From Endobacterium cereale (GTDB lineage: Bacteria > Pseudomonadota > Alphaproteobacteria > Rhizobiales > Rhizobiaceae), in the NCBI RefSeq assembly GCF_009617585.1, contig NZ_WIXI01000022.1, positions 372,001 to 436,000 of the forward strand: a DNA stretch of 64,000 bases. The letters are read 5' to 3'. The position numbers were made by a program, and so were the translations under genes. Of this stretch, positions 35,301-46,388 are shown in pieces (the stretch's first letter is position 1; each line of letters opens with the position of its first letter). A model generated the notes under the pieces. That model had not been told where the DNA came from. It did no database searches and saw nothing but the letters and a program-made list of their open reading frames with translations.

Positions 35301-35620
35301 TCAACCGCATCCGTCGCGAAAATCCGGCGCTGCATTCGCATCTCGGCCTGCAGCTTCTGAGCGCTTCGAACGACAACATCCTGTTTTTCGAGAAATCGAG
35401 CCCGGGGCATGAAAATGTCGTGCTGGTGGCGATCAGCCTCGATCCGCACCAGCCACAGGAAGCCGATGTCGAAATCCCGCTCTGGACTTTTGGCCGGCCC
35501 GACCACGCCACGCTCGACACGCAAGACCTGATCACCGGCCAGTCATTCGGCTGGACCGGAAAATGGCAGCACATCCGGCTCGAACCCGGCAGGCCATTCG
35601 CCATCTGGCGCGTGCGATAA
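32390..35620 (+). CDS. glgE: Alpha-1,4-glucan:maltose-1-phosphate maltosyltransferase, long form
   Basis: 1076-residue GlgE, which extends alpha-1,4-glucan with maltosyl units from maltose-1-phosphate. The catalytic GH13 half (about residues 620-1076) has nucleophile Asp810 (FRVDNPHTKPFPFWEW), acid/base Glu839 (LSEAFTKPKVM) and Asp897 (NTHDINPDF). A DUF3416-type GlgE domain covers about residues 435-590. The first 430 residues are a second, degenerate GH13-like barrel (IYYVHPLMLRG, LMMDIVPGRM, LSGFRCLELETL) lacking the catalytic Asp. Usual GlgE is about 660 residues. Start ATG 32390 has AGGA 7 bases upstream. First gene of the glgE-treS/mak-glgB operon. Confidence 0.94.
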   Translation: MNVYSRFTDAASTLPPARIYYVHPLMLRGISAWREVFEHARTLGFDTILTAPLFRRAEGASVFVSDDYEQADPQFELGDGIDDAIGQLSRLAKDNGLSLMMDIVPGRMTDTANVATAATDPRQTPTLRGSRAVDPSEQLNEWRQRLIRLGEVGLSGFRCLELETLSADAWRSLISGVKQQKPDLRFFAWTPGTAFETRRALGQAGFDASFSSLAWWNFQEGWFAEEYDAQIGFGREIAFPEGPFSKRVAHGTDSAEVLERRAERALKLAASLGGGLMVPMGFEYGAATPLDPTYGNGGGLRILRDRPTFDLSGAIRTANETLKQSGDFEKQPLGLIASSHSPAAAIVQGDRGDLRISDSVRVILFNRDLRRSATPPLHAISEAASAFLPLTDMSARGEPLTEKLRLKPGELRIFEGHVSDPILPTAKVEPAAKAALSPRLAIEKVTPAVDDGRFVVKRVVGETVIVEADVFGDGHDPLSAALLWRTADSDNWNEVPMALVLNDRWRAEFPLKRMGRHEFVVEGWRNPFQIFRYEFTKKHEARLDLRLEIQEGINLVLDALDNADGNLKTELKVLFDHLTAAEDEQRIKTLLALETADLMAEADRRPHKVHSNTIPVDAERTAAAFASWYQIFPRSQSGDPNRHGTFDDVIARLPAIRAMGFDVLYFPPIHPIGTTNRKGKNNTLTPGPDDPGSPYAIGSPDGGHDAIHPQLGTFDDFDRLVDAAAEHGLELALDLAIQASPDHPWLKEHPGWFDWRPDGTIRYAENPPKKYEDIVNVDFYAGEAIPSLWTELRDVVQKWVDHGVKLFRVDNPHTKPFPFWEWLIADIRSRHPDVVFLSEAFTKPKVMYRLAKVGFSQSYTYFTWRNAKWELEEYMREITTEAPKDFFRPHFFVNTHDINPDFLQNAPRPAYLIRAALAATLSGLWGVYNGFELCEGRPDVKRKEYADSEKYEIRAWDYDRPGNIKPEITLLNRIRRENPALHSHLGLQLLSASNDNILFFEKSSPGHENVVLVAISLDPHQPQEADVEIPLWTFGRPDHATLDTQDLITGQSFGWTGKWQHIRLEPGRPFAIWRVR

Positions 35621-35646
35621 ACCGGGACGATGGGAGGAGAAAAACA

Positions 35647-38978
<3,332 letters not shown>

Positions 38979-38982
<4 letters not shown>

Positions 38983-41186
38983 GATATGAGCGCACCGACC
39001 TGATCATCGGCACCGTCACGGAAGGGTTGAACGCCCTTGTCGACGGCCGGCACGGCGATCCGTTTTCCATTCTCGGCCGCCATCATTATGGCGAACTGAC
39101 CGTGGTGCGGGCGCTTCTGCCCGGCGCCGTTTCCGTGGAGGTGGTCGAGCGCGACAGCGGCCGCATCCTCGCCACCCTCGACAACATCCATGCCGGCGGC
39201 CTGTTCGCCGGCGTGGTCGGTTCGACGACGCCTTATCTCTTTCGCATCCAATGGCCGGACGCAGTGCAGGAAACCGAAGACCCCTATTGCTTCGCCCCTC
39301 TGCTCGGCGATCTCGACCTGCACCTGATTGCGCAAGGCACCCATTACGATCTTGGCCGCACGCTCGGCGCCATCCCCATGGAGGTCGATGGCATATCCGG
39401 CGTCCGTTTCGCTGTCTGGGCACCGAATGCGCGGCGTGTCTCAGTGGTCGGTGATTTCAACGCCTGGGACGGCCGCCGCCACCCGATGCGGCAACGCCCG
39501 CAGGCCGGCGTCTGGGAATTGTTCCTGCCGCGCCTGACCGCCGGTGAACGCTACAAGTTCGAGATCATCGATGCGCATGGCAATGTGCTGGCCCAGAAGG
39601 CCGATCCGGTTGCCCGCGCCTCCGAAGCCGCCCCGTCGACAGCGTCTGTGGTGGCCTCGTCGCGTCCCTTTGCCTGGACCGACGATGCATGGATGCAGCG
39701 CCATGACGCCCGCGCCGGCGAAGGCGCGATGTCTGTCTATGAAGTGCATCTCGGCTCATGGCTGCGGATTGCCGAGGAAGGCAACCGCTCGCTCGATTGG
39801 GTCGAGCTCAGCCAGCGCCTCGTGCCTTACGTCAAAAGCCTCGGTTTCACCCATATCGAAATGTTGCCGATCATGGAGCACCCGTTCGGCGGCTCATGGG
39901 GTTACCAGCCGCTTGGCCTGTTCGCACCGACCGGCCGTTACGGCACGCCGGAGGATTTCGCCTATTTCATCGACCGCTGCCACGCGAGCGGCATCGGCGT
40001 CATCCTCGACTGGGTGCCGGCACATTTCCCGACCGATGTCTGGGGGTTGGCCCGTTTCGATGGCTCCGCGCTGTACGAACACGAAGACCCTCGCGAAGGT
40101 TTTCACAAGGACTGGAACACGCTGATCTACAATCTCGGCCGTAACGAGGTGAAAGGTTTTCTGATCGCCTCGGCGCTGGAATGGCTCGAACATTTCCATA
40201 TCGATGCGCTGCGCGTCGATGCAGTCGCCTCCATGCTCTACCGCGATTACAGCCGCAACGAAGGCGAATGGATCCCCAACCAGTATGGCGGCCGGGAAAA
40301 CTGGGAAGCCGTCGAATTCTTCAAGCACCTCAACAGCATCATCCATGACCGCTGCCCGCATGCCTTTACGGTGGCGGAGGAATCCACCGCATGGCCGGGT
40401 GTCACCAAGGCGCCGGAAGACGGCGGATTGGGTTTCGATTTCAAATGGAACATGGGCTGGATGCACGACACGCTGCATTACATGTCCGACGATCCGGTCT
40501 ACCGAAAATACCACCACGGCATGCTGACCTTCGGGATGATCTACGCCTATTCCGAACGGTTCATGCTGCCGATTTCTCATGACGAGGTCGTGCACGGTAA
40601 GGGATCGCTGTTCGGAAAGATGCCGGGGGACCACTGGCAGAAACTCGCCAACCTGCGCGCCTATTTCGGGTTCATGTGGGCGCATCCAGGCAAAAAATTG
40701 CTTTTCATGGGTTGCGAGATTGCCCAGGAAAGCGAATGGAACCATGACGGCTCCGTCGTCTGGGATCTGCTCGACCGGCCCGATCACGCCGGCATGCAGC
40801 GGCTGATCGGCGATCTCAACCGGCTTTATTCGGCAGAACCGGCTCTGCAGTTCGGCGATCTCGATCCGGCCGGCTTCGAATGGGCGGTATCGGACGATGC
40901 CGAAAGCTCGGTGCTTGGGATGTTGCGCAAATCACGCGACGGATCGTCCATGGTTCTGGCGGTATCAAACCTGACGCCGCTGCCACGCCATGGCTACCGG
41001 GTCGGCGTGCCGATGGAAGGACGTTGGCAGGAGGTCTTGAACACCGATGCCGACGTCTATGGCGGCTCCAACCTCGGCAATGTCGAGGCCTGGACAAGCG
41101 CAGACCAGTCACACGGCCGACCCTATTCGGTGACGCTGACATTGCCTCCGCTCTCGACCATCTATCTCAAATGGTCGGCGGCCTGA
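38979..41186 (+). CDS. glgB: 1,4-alpha-glucan branching enzyme
   Basis: 735-residue GH13 branching enzyme adding alpha-1,6 links to the GlgE product. An N-terminal domain is followed by a CBM48 module (about residues 115-210, [21 protein letters not shown]) and the catalytic barrel with Asp414 ([14 protein letters not shown]), Glu467 region ([12 protein letters not shown]) and the downstream [12 protein letters not shown]. Full length compared with E. coli GlgB (728). Start ATG inside the treS/mak stop. No terminator is seen in the 12 bases before the convergent next gene. Confidence 0.96.
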
Positions 41187-41198
41187 TGCCCATCGGCC

Positions 41199-41594
41199 TC
41201 AGGCGAACAGTTTCAGCCGTGCCGGAGGTGTGCCGGTGCGGCCGCTCTTGCGATCCACGGCAAACTGGATCAGGTCTCGCGAGGCCTGATCGGTTAGCGG
41301 TTTCGCCATGACGCCGACTACGCCCGGGACGCCTTGGACGACGACACCCGGATTGCCGGTGACCATGATCACCACGATACCGGAATCGGCCAGCATGCGG
41401 GCAATCTCGGGGCCTGTCTCGCCATCGGCAAGGCGCACATCGACAAAAGCGATATCGGCGTCCCGACTGTAATTCAGCGCCACCTTCATGTCCGGTGCGA
41501 TGCCGACAACCTTGTGGCCGCTGCGCTGCACCGCATCCTCGATATCCATGGCGACCAGCAAGCTGTCTTCCACGATCAGAAAACGATATTCCAA
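41199..41594 (-). CDS. Single-domain response regulator (receiver only)
   Basis: 131-residue CheY-like receiver. The start is TTG 41594, chosen because GGAGGA lies six bases upstream and the protein then begins right at the first beta strand (MEYRFLIVEDSLL). Key residues are present: acidic Glu9/Asp10, phospho-acceptor Asp52 (AFVDVRLADG), Thr79 and Lys98 (VMAKPL). There is no output domain and no kinase nearby. The frame is open about 100 codons upstream, but that part has no domain character. Confidence 0.85.
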   Translation of the reverse strand: MEYRFLIVEDSLLVAMDIEDAVQRSGHKVVGIAPDMKVALNYSRDADIAFVDVRLADGETGPEIARMLADSGIVVIMVTGNPGVVVQGVPGVVGVMAKPLTDQASRDLIQFAVDRKSGRTGTPPARLKLFA

Positions 41595-41748
41595 GATAAG
41601 TCCTCCATGCTCGCCAACGAAGATAGGTTTCAAGCGCGAGGCGGCAATAGAGCGTTTGGCCAACAAATGGAAGCGGACCCAAAACCAGTGTCCGATAGCG
41701 GACCGGCTGAAGACAAACTTAACCGAACACATTTTTTGATATTCAGTC

Positions 41749-41773
41749 GGAACAAAACTGATCCCCTGTCGTT
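41749..41773 (+). promoter_or_regulatory. EcfG-type (general stress sigma) promoter
   Basis: GGAAC (41749-41753), exactly 16 bases, CGTT (41770-41773), an exact match to the alphaproteobacterial EcfG consensus. It points to the small gene at 41977 about 200 bases downstream. The 382-base region 41595-41976 otherwise has no supported gene; an in-frame ATG at 41869 could extend the downstream gene. Confidence 0.55.
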
Positions 41774-41976
41774 TAAGCCTTTGCTTTGGGTTCTGGGGAT
41801 TATCATGGCTGGTACATTCAGGCAGCTTTGCTGCGCGTCGTCTTGCATGGCTCTGCCTGCGCGAATGAATGCTTCGCCTCATGCTCGCCATATCTACCTC
41901 TGATTACCAATCACAATTCATCTCCGACGATTCGCGTGTTTCGTCAGACCGCAATGCCGCAAGGAACCACCGCCCC

Positions 41977-42174
41977 ATGACACCCGAATCCAGGCGGGCG
42001 CTCGTCGAAAGGATTTTCGACAAGGCGCGAAAAAGCGGCCAGACGATCGATGATGATGCCCGGTTCATCGGCTGGATCGAGAACTGGATCGAAGGCGATA
42101 TCGAGATAGCTGATCTCAGGGAAAAATATCGGGAGCTTCTGCTGTCGCGAAGACACACGAAAAAAGGAGAGTAA
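41977..42174 (+). CDS. Small soluble protein, unknown function
   Basis: 65 residues from ATG 41977 (MTPESRRALVERIF), with AAGGA 11 bases upstream. It is helical and charged: ALVERIFDKARKSGQTIDDD, then FIGWIENWIEGDIEIADLRE. The frame is open to ATG 41869, which would add 36 unremarkable residues. A conserved-looking rhizobial small protein by style; no domain recognised. An EcfG-type promoter upstream suggests stress induction. Its stop overlaps the terminator of the convergent oxidoreductase gene. Confidence 0.65.
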   Translation: MTPESRRALVERIFDKARKSGQTIDDDARFIGWIENWIEGDIEIADLREKYRELLLSRRHTKKGE

Positions 42175-42200
42175 GGTCGGATTATTCCCGGCCCTACTCT
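42160..42200 (-). terminator. Terminator of the Old Yellow Enzyme homologue gene
   Basis: 13-base stem (42168-42180 with 42188-42200, one mismatch and one wobble), followed on the minus strand by CCTTTTTT. It overlaps the end of the small plus-strand gene. Confidence 0.75.
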
Positions 42201-42209
42201 TCTGATTGC

Positions 42210-43325
42210 CTATTTGAACAGCATCTTGAACTGGCGCGGCTGGCACCTGAGATATTGTGGCGCTGCCCGTACGCTTTCTCCAAAATGCGCGGCGGCATGC
42301 CAGGGCCAGCGCGGATCATAGAGAGCTGCCCGAGCGATCGCCACCATATCGGCATCACCAGTCACCAATATGGCTTCGGCCTGCTCGAATTCGGTGATCA
42401 GACCAACGGCGATGACCGGTACCGAGGTCTCGGCCTTGATGGCGCGTGCGAACGGAACCTGATAATTCGGTCCAAGCGTGATGTTCTGATGTGCCGCTAG
42501 GCCGCCGCTCGACACGTGAATGGCGCCGCAGCCACGCTTTTCCAGTTCTTTGGCAAAAGCGATCGTCTGACCGACATCCCATCCGCCTTCTGCCCAATCG
42601 GTCGCGGACACACGCACTGTCACTGGCCGCTCGGCAGGGAACGCCTCACGCACGGCATCGAATACTTCCAGCGGAAAACGCATGCGGTTTTCCAGTGAAC
42701 CGCCATAGTCGTCCGTGCGCTGGTTCGAAAGCGGGGACAGGAATTGATGCAGCAGATAACCGTGGGCAGCGTGGATCTGCACGGCATCGATATCGAGCCG
42801 CGCCGATCGACGCGCCGCATCTACAAAGGCATCGCGAATACGGATCATCCCTTCGCGATCAAGCGCCGTCGGGCGATCATAATGCGGCTGGAACGGCGCG
42901 GCACTGGGTGCAACGGTCTTCCAGCCCCCCTCTGCATCTGGCCCGATCTGCGAACCACCCTTCCACGGAACCTCGGTCGATGCCTTGCGGCCGGCATGAG
43001 CCAGCTGAATGGCAATCGGCATATCGGACATGCGCCTGATACCTTCGAGAACACGGCCCATGGCCTGTTCGTTCTCGTCAGAATAAAGACCGACATCCGC
43101 ATAGGAAATTCGGCCCTCGGGCGAAACCGCCGTCGCCTCTATCGTCAGGATGCCGGCACCCGATGTGGCCAGCATCCCGAGATGCATCATGTGCCAGTCG
43201 GTCATGCAGCCGTCCACGGCAGAATAGGTGCACATCGGTGCAATGACGATGCGATTGCCGAGCGTCAGTTCGCCAAGCGTGACGGGCGAGAACAGTCTTG
43301 TTGCGCTCACGGGAAAAGTCTCCAA
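42210..43325 (-). CDS. Old Yellow Enzyme-type NADH:flavin oxidoreductase (NamA/YqjM-like)
   Basis: 371-residue FMN-dependent ene-reductase with a TIM barrel. It belongs to the YqjM-like subgroup by the cysteine in IVIAPMCTYSAVDG (near the flavin) and the substrate histidine in QLAHAGRKASTEVPW. Other family stretches are VQIHAAHGYLLHQFLSPLSN and DYGGSLENRMRFPLE. It likely reduces activated C=C bonds in aldehydes, ketones or nitro compounds using NAD(P)H; the physiological substrate is unknown. Single gene with its own terminator. Confidence 0.92.
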   Translation of the reverse strand: METFPVSATRLFSPVTLGELTLGNRIVIAPMCTYSAVDGCMTDWHMMHLGMLATSGAGILTIEATAVSPEGRISYADVGLYSDENEQAMGRVLEGIRRMSDMPIAIQLAHAGRKASTEVPWKGGSQIGPDAEGGWKTVAPSAAPFQPHYDRPTALDREGMIRIRDAFVDAARRSARLDIDAVQIHAAHGYLLHQFLSPLSNQRTDDYGGSLENRMRFPLEVFDAVREAFPAERPVTVRVSATDWAEGGWDVGQTIAFAKELEKRGCGAIHVSSGGLAAHQNITLGPNYQVPFARAIKAETSVPVIAVGLITEFEQAEAILVTGDADMVAIARAALYDPRWPWHAAAHFGESVRAAPQYLRCQPRQFKMLFK

Positions 43326-43406
43326 TAAAATGGTGAAACACAGGTGATACCATGCACCCGCGTGAGAGGATCACACAAGCGCGTGTTGGGGTGCGGGATC
43401 GGCAGC

Positions 43407-43434
43407 AAAAAGCCGCCCTCCTGAAAAGGGCGGC
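43407..43434 (-). terminator. Terminator of the Dps-family gene
   Basis: Stem GCCGCCCT / AGGGCGGC with 7-base loop, followed on the minus strand by TTTTT. Confidence 0.85.
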
Positions 43435-43452
43435 CTGATATCTTTTGTGAGA

Positions 43453-43971
43453 TCAACGGTTGGTGTTGCGCGTGATCTCAAACAGGAACCAGACGCGGCG
43501 TTCGCCTTCATCGATCCAATTTTCCAGAAGGCTGGCAGTACCAACATCGTTATATTCGTCGCAGAGGTCATGCAGCTCACGCATGCTGGCGACCAGCGAT
43601 CCGTTGTCGTCGCGCAACTCGGCCAGCATTTCATGGGGATGAACGAAGTCGGCATCATTGTCCGAAATGCGCTGGAGACGGGAAATTTCGCCGATCGAGC
43701 GCAGCGTGCCGCCGCCGATCTTGCGGGCGCGTTCGGCCAGCGGATCGGTCATTTCAAACAACTGGTCGCCGTGCTCATCGAGAAGCAGGTGGTAATCGCG
43801 AAAATTGGCGCCGGACATGTGCCAGTGAAAATTCTTGGTCTTCAGATAGATGGCAAAAACATCCGCCAGAAGCTTGGTGATGCCTGCGGAAATGTCGCGC
43901 ACACCATCTTCGGAAATGCCGCTCGGCGTCCTCAACGGAGCTTCGCGATGGGATTTGGTCGAATTGTCCAT
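43453..43971 (-). CDS. dps: Dps-family ferritin-like DNA-protection protein
   Basis: 172-residue Dps dodecamer subunit that oxidises and stores iron and protects DNA under stress. The ferroxidase-site pattern is present: KNFHWHMSGANFRDYHLLLDE, followed by the conserved acidic residues, and the TLRSIGEISRL loop. The N-terminal tail is polar with few lysines, so DNA binding by the tail is uncertain. Transcribed alone with its own terminator, 72 bases downstream of a small acidic protein gene. Confidence 0.92.
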   Translation of the reverse strand: MDNSTKSHREAPLRTPSGISEDGVRDISAGITKLLADVFAIYLKTKNFHWHMSGANFRDYHLLLDEHGDQLFEMTDPLAERARKIGGGTLRSIGEISRLQRISDNDADFVHPHEMLAELRDDNGSLVASMRELHDLCDEYNDVGTASLLENWIDEGERRVWFLFEITRNTNR

Positions 43972-44043
43972 GGAAAATCATCCATTCATGTTGGTCTGCA
44001 GACGCGAATGGCCTGCCGGCGGGGAACGTTCTGTCGTGTGGCG

Positions 44044-44247
44044 TCAGGTCGTGAAACCGGAAGCGGGTGGATCGCTGGCCGGAAAACTTTCCTCCAGACT
44101 TTCATCGATATCCGCTTCAGTCTTGTGGGCGCCGTGAGGATGAACGGATGGATGGGCCGACGGTTCCGGCGTCGGCAAATCAACCGGTTCGGGAAGAGTT
44201 TCCTTGCCGTCACGCAAACCGTTTCCAAGATCGTTTCCGGCATTCAT
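44044..44247 (-). CDS. Small acidic protein with SFPASDPP motif
   Basis: 67 residues, start ATG 44247 (MNAGNDLGNG) with AAGGAGAG ahead of it. Proline- and histidine-rich middle, then the C-terminal motif DIDESLEESFPASDPPASGFT, seen in many small proteobacterial proteins of unknown function. It is likely disordered. It precedes dps on the same strand. Confidence 0.75.
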   Translation of the reverse strand: MNAGNDLGNGLRDGKETLPEPVDLPTPEPSAHPSVHPHGAHKTEADIDESLEESFPASDPPASGFTT

Positions 44248-44370
44248 CGACGCTCTCCTTCGTGGCAAGGTGTAGATCAAAGGCCATGAGTTTCATGTGG
44301 GTCACGACATATGATCTACAAGACACAACAAGCGATCATCAATCACATTGAAGAGATCAAGGATATGGAT

Positions 44371-44387
44371 AAGACACCTCGTGTCTT
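44371..44387. promoter_or_regulatory. Dyad AAGACAC-CTC-GTGTCTT
   Basis: Perfect 7-base arms in the divergent region between the acidic-protein gene and the secreted-protein gene, 65 bases before the promoter of the latter; candidate operator. Confidence 0.3.
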
Positions 44388-44450
44388 GAAGGATCGCATC
44401 CGCATTGGAACAAAACCAACCTGCAGGATATGACCACGCCGACAAATGGA

Positions 44451-44478
44451 TTGACCCGAAAAGCCCACCGCGTATCTT
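44451..44478 (+). promoter_or_regulatory. Sigma-70 type promoter of the secreted small protein
   Basis: TTGACC, 16 bases, TATCTT, about 28 bases before the ATG at 44506. Confidence 0.55.
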
Positions 44479-44505
44479 GGCGGCCGATCGAAACGAGGAA
44501 AACCG

Positions 44506-44826
44506 ATGCACCGAACCTTGCGGAATCTGGCCCTGACAGCCTCCTTCATCGCCTGCGCTGCGCCTGCATTTTCAGCCGAAAACAAGGGCCGTATCCGCAA
44601 TGCGACGGCAGCAGAAATCCGCGCACATCTGAACGAGGGCTCGCAGGAAGCCACGACTGACCGCAGCGGTTACACCTACCGCAAGGGTTCCAAGCGCGGT
44701 TACAAGATCTCGACGGGCAAGATCTGCATACGGTTTGAGAACAAGCAAACGGACTGCGCCGACATCAAGACCGACGGCTCGAAATTTCACATGATCACCA
44801 ATGACGGCACCCGCACCCGCTTCTGA
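44506..44826 (+). CDS. Secreted small protein with two cysteines
   Basis: 106 residues with a signal peptide (LRNLALTASFIACAAPAFSA, cleavage near residue 23). The mature part starts ENKGRIRNATAAEIRAHLNEG and contains a compact beta-like core YTYRKGSKRGYKISTGKICI with cysteines in KICIRF and KQTDCADI that can pair. Ribosome site CGAGGA. No named family recognised. A hairpin (GAAGTCGT / ACGACTTC, 44833-44859) follows the stop. Confidence 0.72.
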   Translation: MHRTLRNLALTASFIACAAPAFSAENKGRIRNATAAEIRAHLNEGSQEATTDRSGYTYRKGSKRGYKISTGKICIRFENKQTDCADIKTDGSKFHMITNDGTRTRF

Positions 44827-44937
44827 AAAACGGAAGTCGTGCCGTTTTTGTACGACTTCAGTAAAATGCGAATGATTGAATGAGGCCTGATTTTACGAGC
44901 CTCCGGCATCTTGCCTCCGAAGAAAAAGGAGGCTGCC

Positions 44938-45177
44938 ATGCACCGGATCGCCGTTTCATCCCGCCTGATCGCCGAAATTGCCTATGACCCGGACCTGAAA
45001 TATCTGGACGTGACGTTTCAGGATGGTGTGGTCCGCCAATTGGCGGACGTGCCGACGGAGACCGTCAGCGGCCTTCTGACCGCCACTTCCCCCGGCAACT
45101 ATTACATGACCTATATCCGCAAGGTGTTTCCCCGCCGCGACGGCACGACCGTTTCACAAAACGCCCGCACCGCCTAA
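44938..45177 (+). CDS. KTSC-domain protein
   Basis: 79 residues. The KTSC fold pattern is clear: SSRLIAEIAYDPDLKYLDVTFQDG, then YYMTYIRKVFPRR. KTSC resembles the C-terminal domain of lysyl-tRNA synthetase and is found alone in small bacterial proteins of unknown function, possibly nucleic-acid binding. Strong ribosome site AAGGAGG before ATG 44938. It ends 12 bases from the convergent reductase gene. Confidence 0.85.
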   Translation: MHRIAVSSRLIAEIAYDPDLKYLDVTFQDGVVRQLADVPTETVSGLLTATSPGNYYMTYIRKVFPRRDGTTVSQNARTA

Positions 45178-45189
45178 GCGGACAAAAAA

Positions 45190-46185
45190 TCACTTCGAGA
45201 CGTCGATCACCACACGGCCGCGGATTTTTCCGGCCAGAATATCGTCCGCCAGTTCCGGCAGTTTCGACATCGGCTGCATCTGCGTGATCCTGTCGAGTTT
45301 TGCGCGATCGAGATCACGCGCCAAACGCGCCCAGGCAGATTGACGCTGCATCTGCGGCGCCATCACCGAATCCACGCCGATCAAAGCCACCGAGCGCAGG
45401 ATATGCGGAATGACCGTAGCCGGAAGATCCGCCCCGCCCGCAAGACCGCAGGCGGCGATCACACCGCCCCGCACAGTTTGAGAGAGGGCATTGGCAAGCG
45501 TTGTCGAACCGACGGAATCGATGCCGCCCGTCCAGCGCTCCTTCTGCAACGGTCCGCCCTTTTCCTGCAGCACCGCACGATCGATAAAGGCACTGGCACC
45601 AAGCGAGCGCAGGTAATCATGCGTCTCCGGCCGGCCGGTGGAGGCAGTGACATTGTAGCCGGCAGCCGCCAGCAATGCGATCGCCACCGATCCGACACCG
45701 CCCGCCGCACCGGTCACCAGTACCTCACCTTCACCCGGCTTGATCGTGCCCCATTTTTCCAGCGCATCGACGCAGAGCGCTGCGGTATAACCCGCCGTGC
45801 CGATGGCCATGGCCTGCGCTGGCGAAAACACATCGGGCAGACGGATCAGCCATTCCGGCTTCAGCTTCGCAAACCGCGCATAACCGCCGAATTCCGTTTC
45901 AGACAGGCCCCAGCCATTGACCATGACACGATCGCCGGCCTTCCATTCAGGGACACGGGATTCCACCACCGTGCCGCAGAGATCGACACCGCCGATGAGC
46001 GGCGTGCGGCGAGCAATCTTGCCCTTGCCGGAGACGGCGAGCCCGTCCTTGTAATTGAGCGTCGAATAGGCGACCTCGACCAGCACACCGTTATCCGGCA
46101 GGTCGGAAATCGTCATCTCGCGGAAGGCGCCTTTCGGCTTGCCGTCGACCGTATCGATGACCATGGCGGTAAAGGTTTCGCTCAT
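45190..46185 (-). CDS. acuI: AcuI/YhdH-family NADPH-dependent acryloyl-CoA reductase-like protein
   Basis: 331-residue medium-chain dehydrogenase/reductase without zinc ligands. The start at 46185 (MSETFTAMVID) follows a purine-rich site; the longer frame adds only a basic leader. GGVDLCGTVVES and NYKDGLAVSGKGK mark the YhdH/YhfP/AcuI subgroup, and the nucleotide-binding motif is VTGAAGGVGSVAI. AcuI detoxifies acryloyl-CoA to propionyl-CoA; whether this protein does so rather than acting as a general quinone/enone reductase is inferred from subgroup only. Confidence 0.85.
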   Translation of the reverse strand: MSETFTAMVIDTVDGKPKGAFREMTISDLPDNGVLVEVAYSTLNYKDGLAVSGKGKIARRTPLIGGVDLCGTVVESRVPEWKAGDRVMVNGWGLSETEFGGYARFAKLKPEWLIRLPDVFSPAQAMAIGTAGYTAALCVDALEKWGTIKPGEGEVLVTGAAGGVGSVAIALLAAAGYNVTASTGRPETHDYLRSLGASAFIDRAVLQEKGGPLQKERWTGGIDSVGSTTLANALSQTVRGGVIAACGLAGGADLPATVIPHILRSVALIGVDSVMAPQMQRQSAWARLARDLDRAKLDRITQMQPMSKLPELADDILAGKIRGRVVIDVSK

Positions 46186-46296
46186 TTCTCGCTCTTTCCT
46201 GTGCTGGCGATGCTTGAAAAACCATCGCAATTTTCACCGGCAAGCATATATGGCCCGCTTCATTCGCGGCGATGACTTAAGGTCGCAATTTGCGCT

Positions 46297-46326
46297 GACG
46301 CAAGTCCATAAATGCAGGCTTGCGTC
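46297..46326. promoter_or_regulatory. Dyad GACGCAAG-N14-CTTGCGTC before the nucleoside hydrolase
   Basis: Perfect 8-base arms separated by 14 bases in the divergent region between acuI and the hydrolase, about 65 bases before the hydrolase start. Candidate operator. Confidence 0.4.
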
Positions 46327-46388
46327 GGCTCGCTGCTTCGCGTAGCCCGGAGACACGTTTCATTTCACATGTTTTGGAGGAGTGTCCC

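Noticed and set aside
43999..44030. EcfG promoter for dps
   Set aside because: A GGAAC occurs but on the wrong strand and without a CGTT partner at the right distance.
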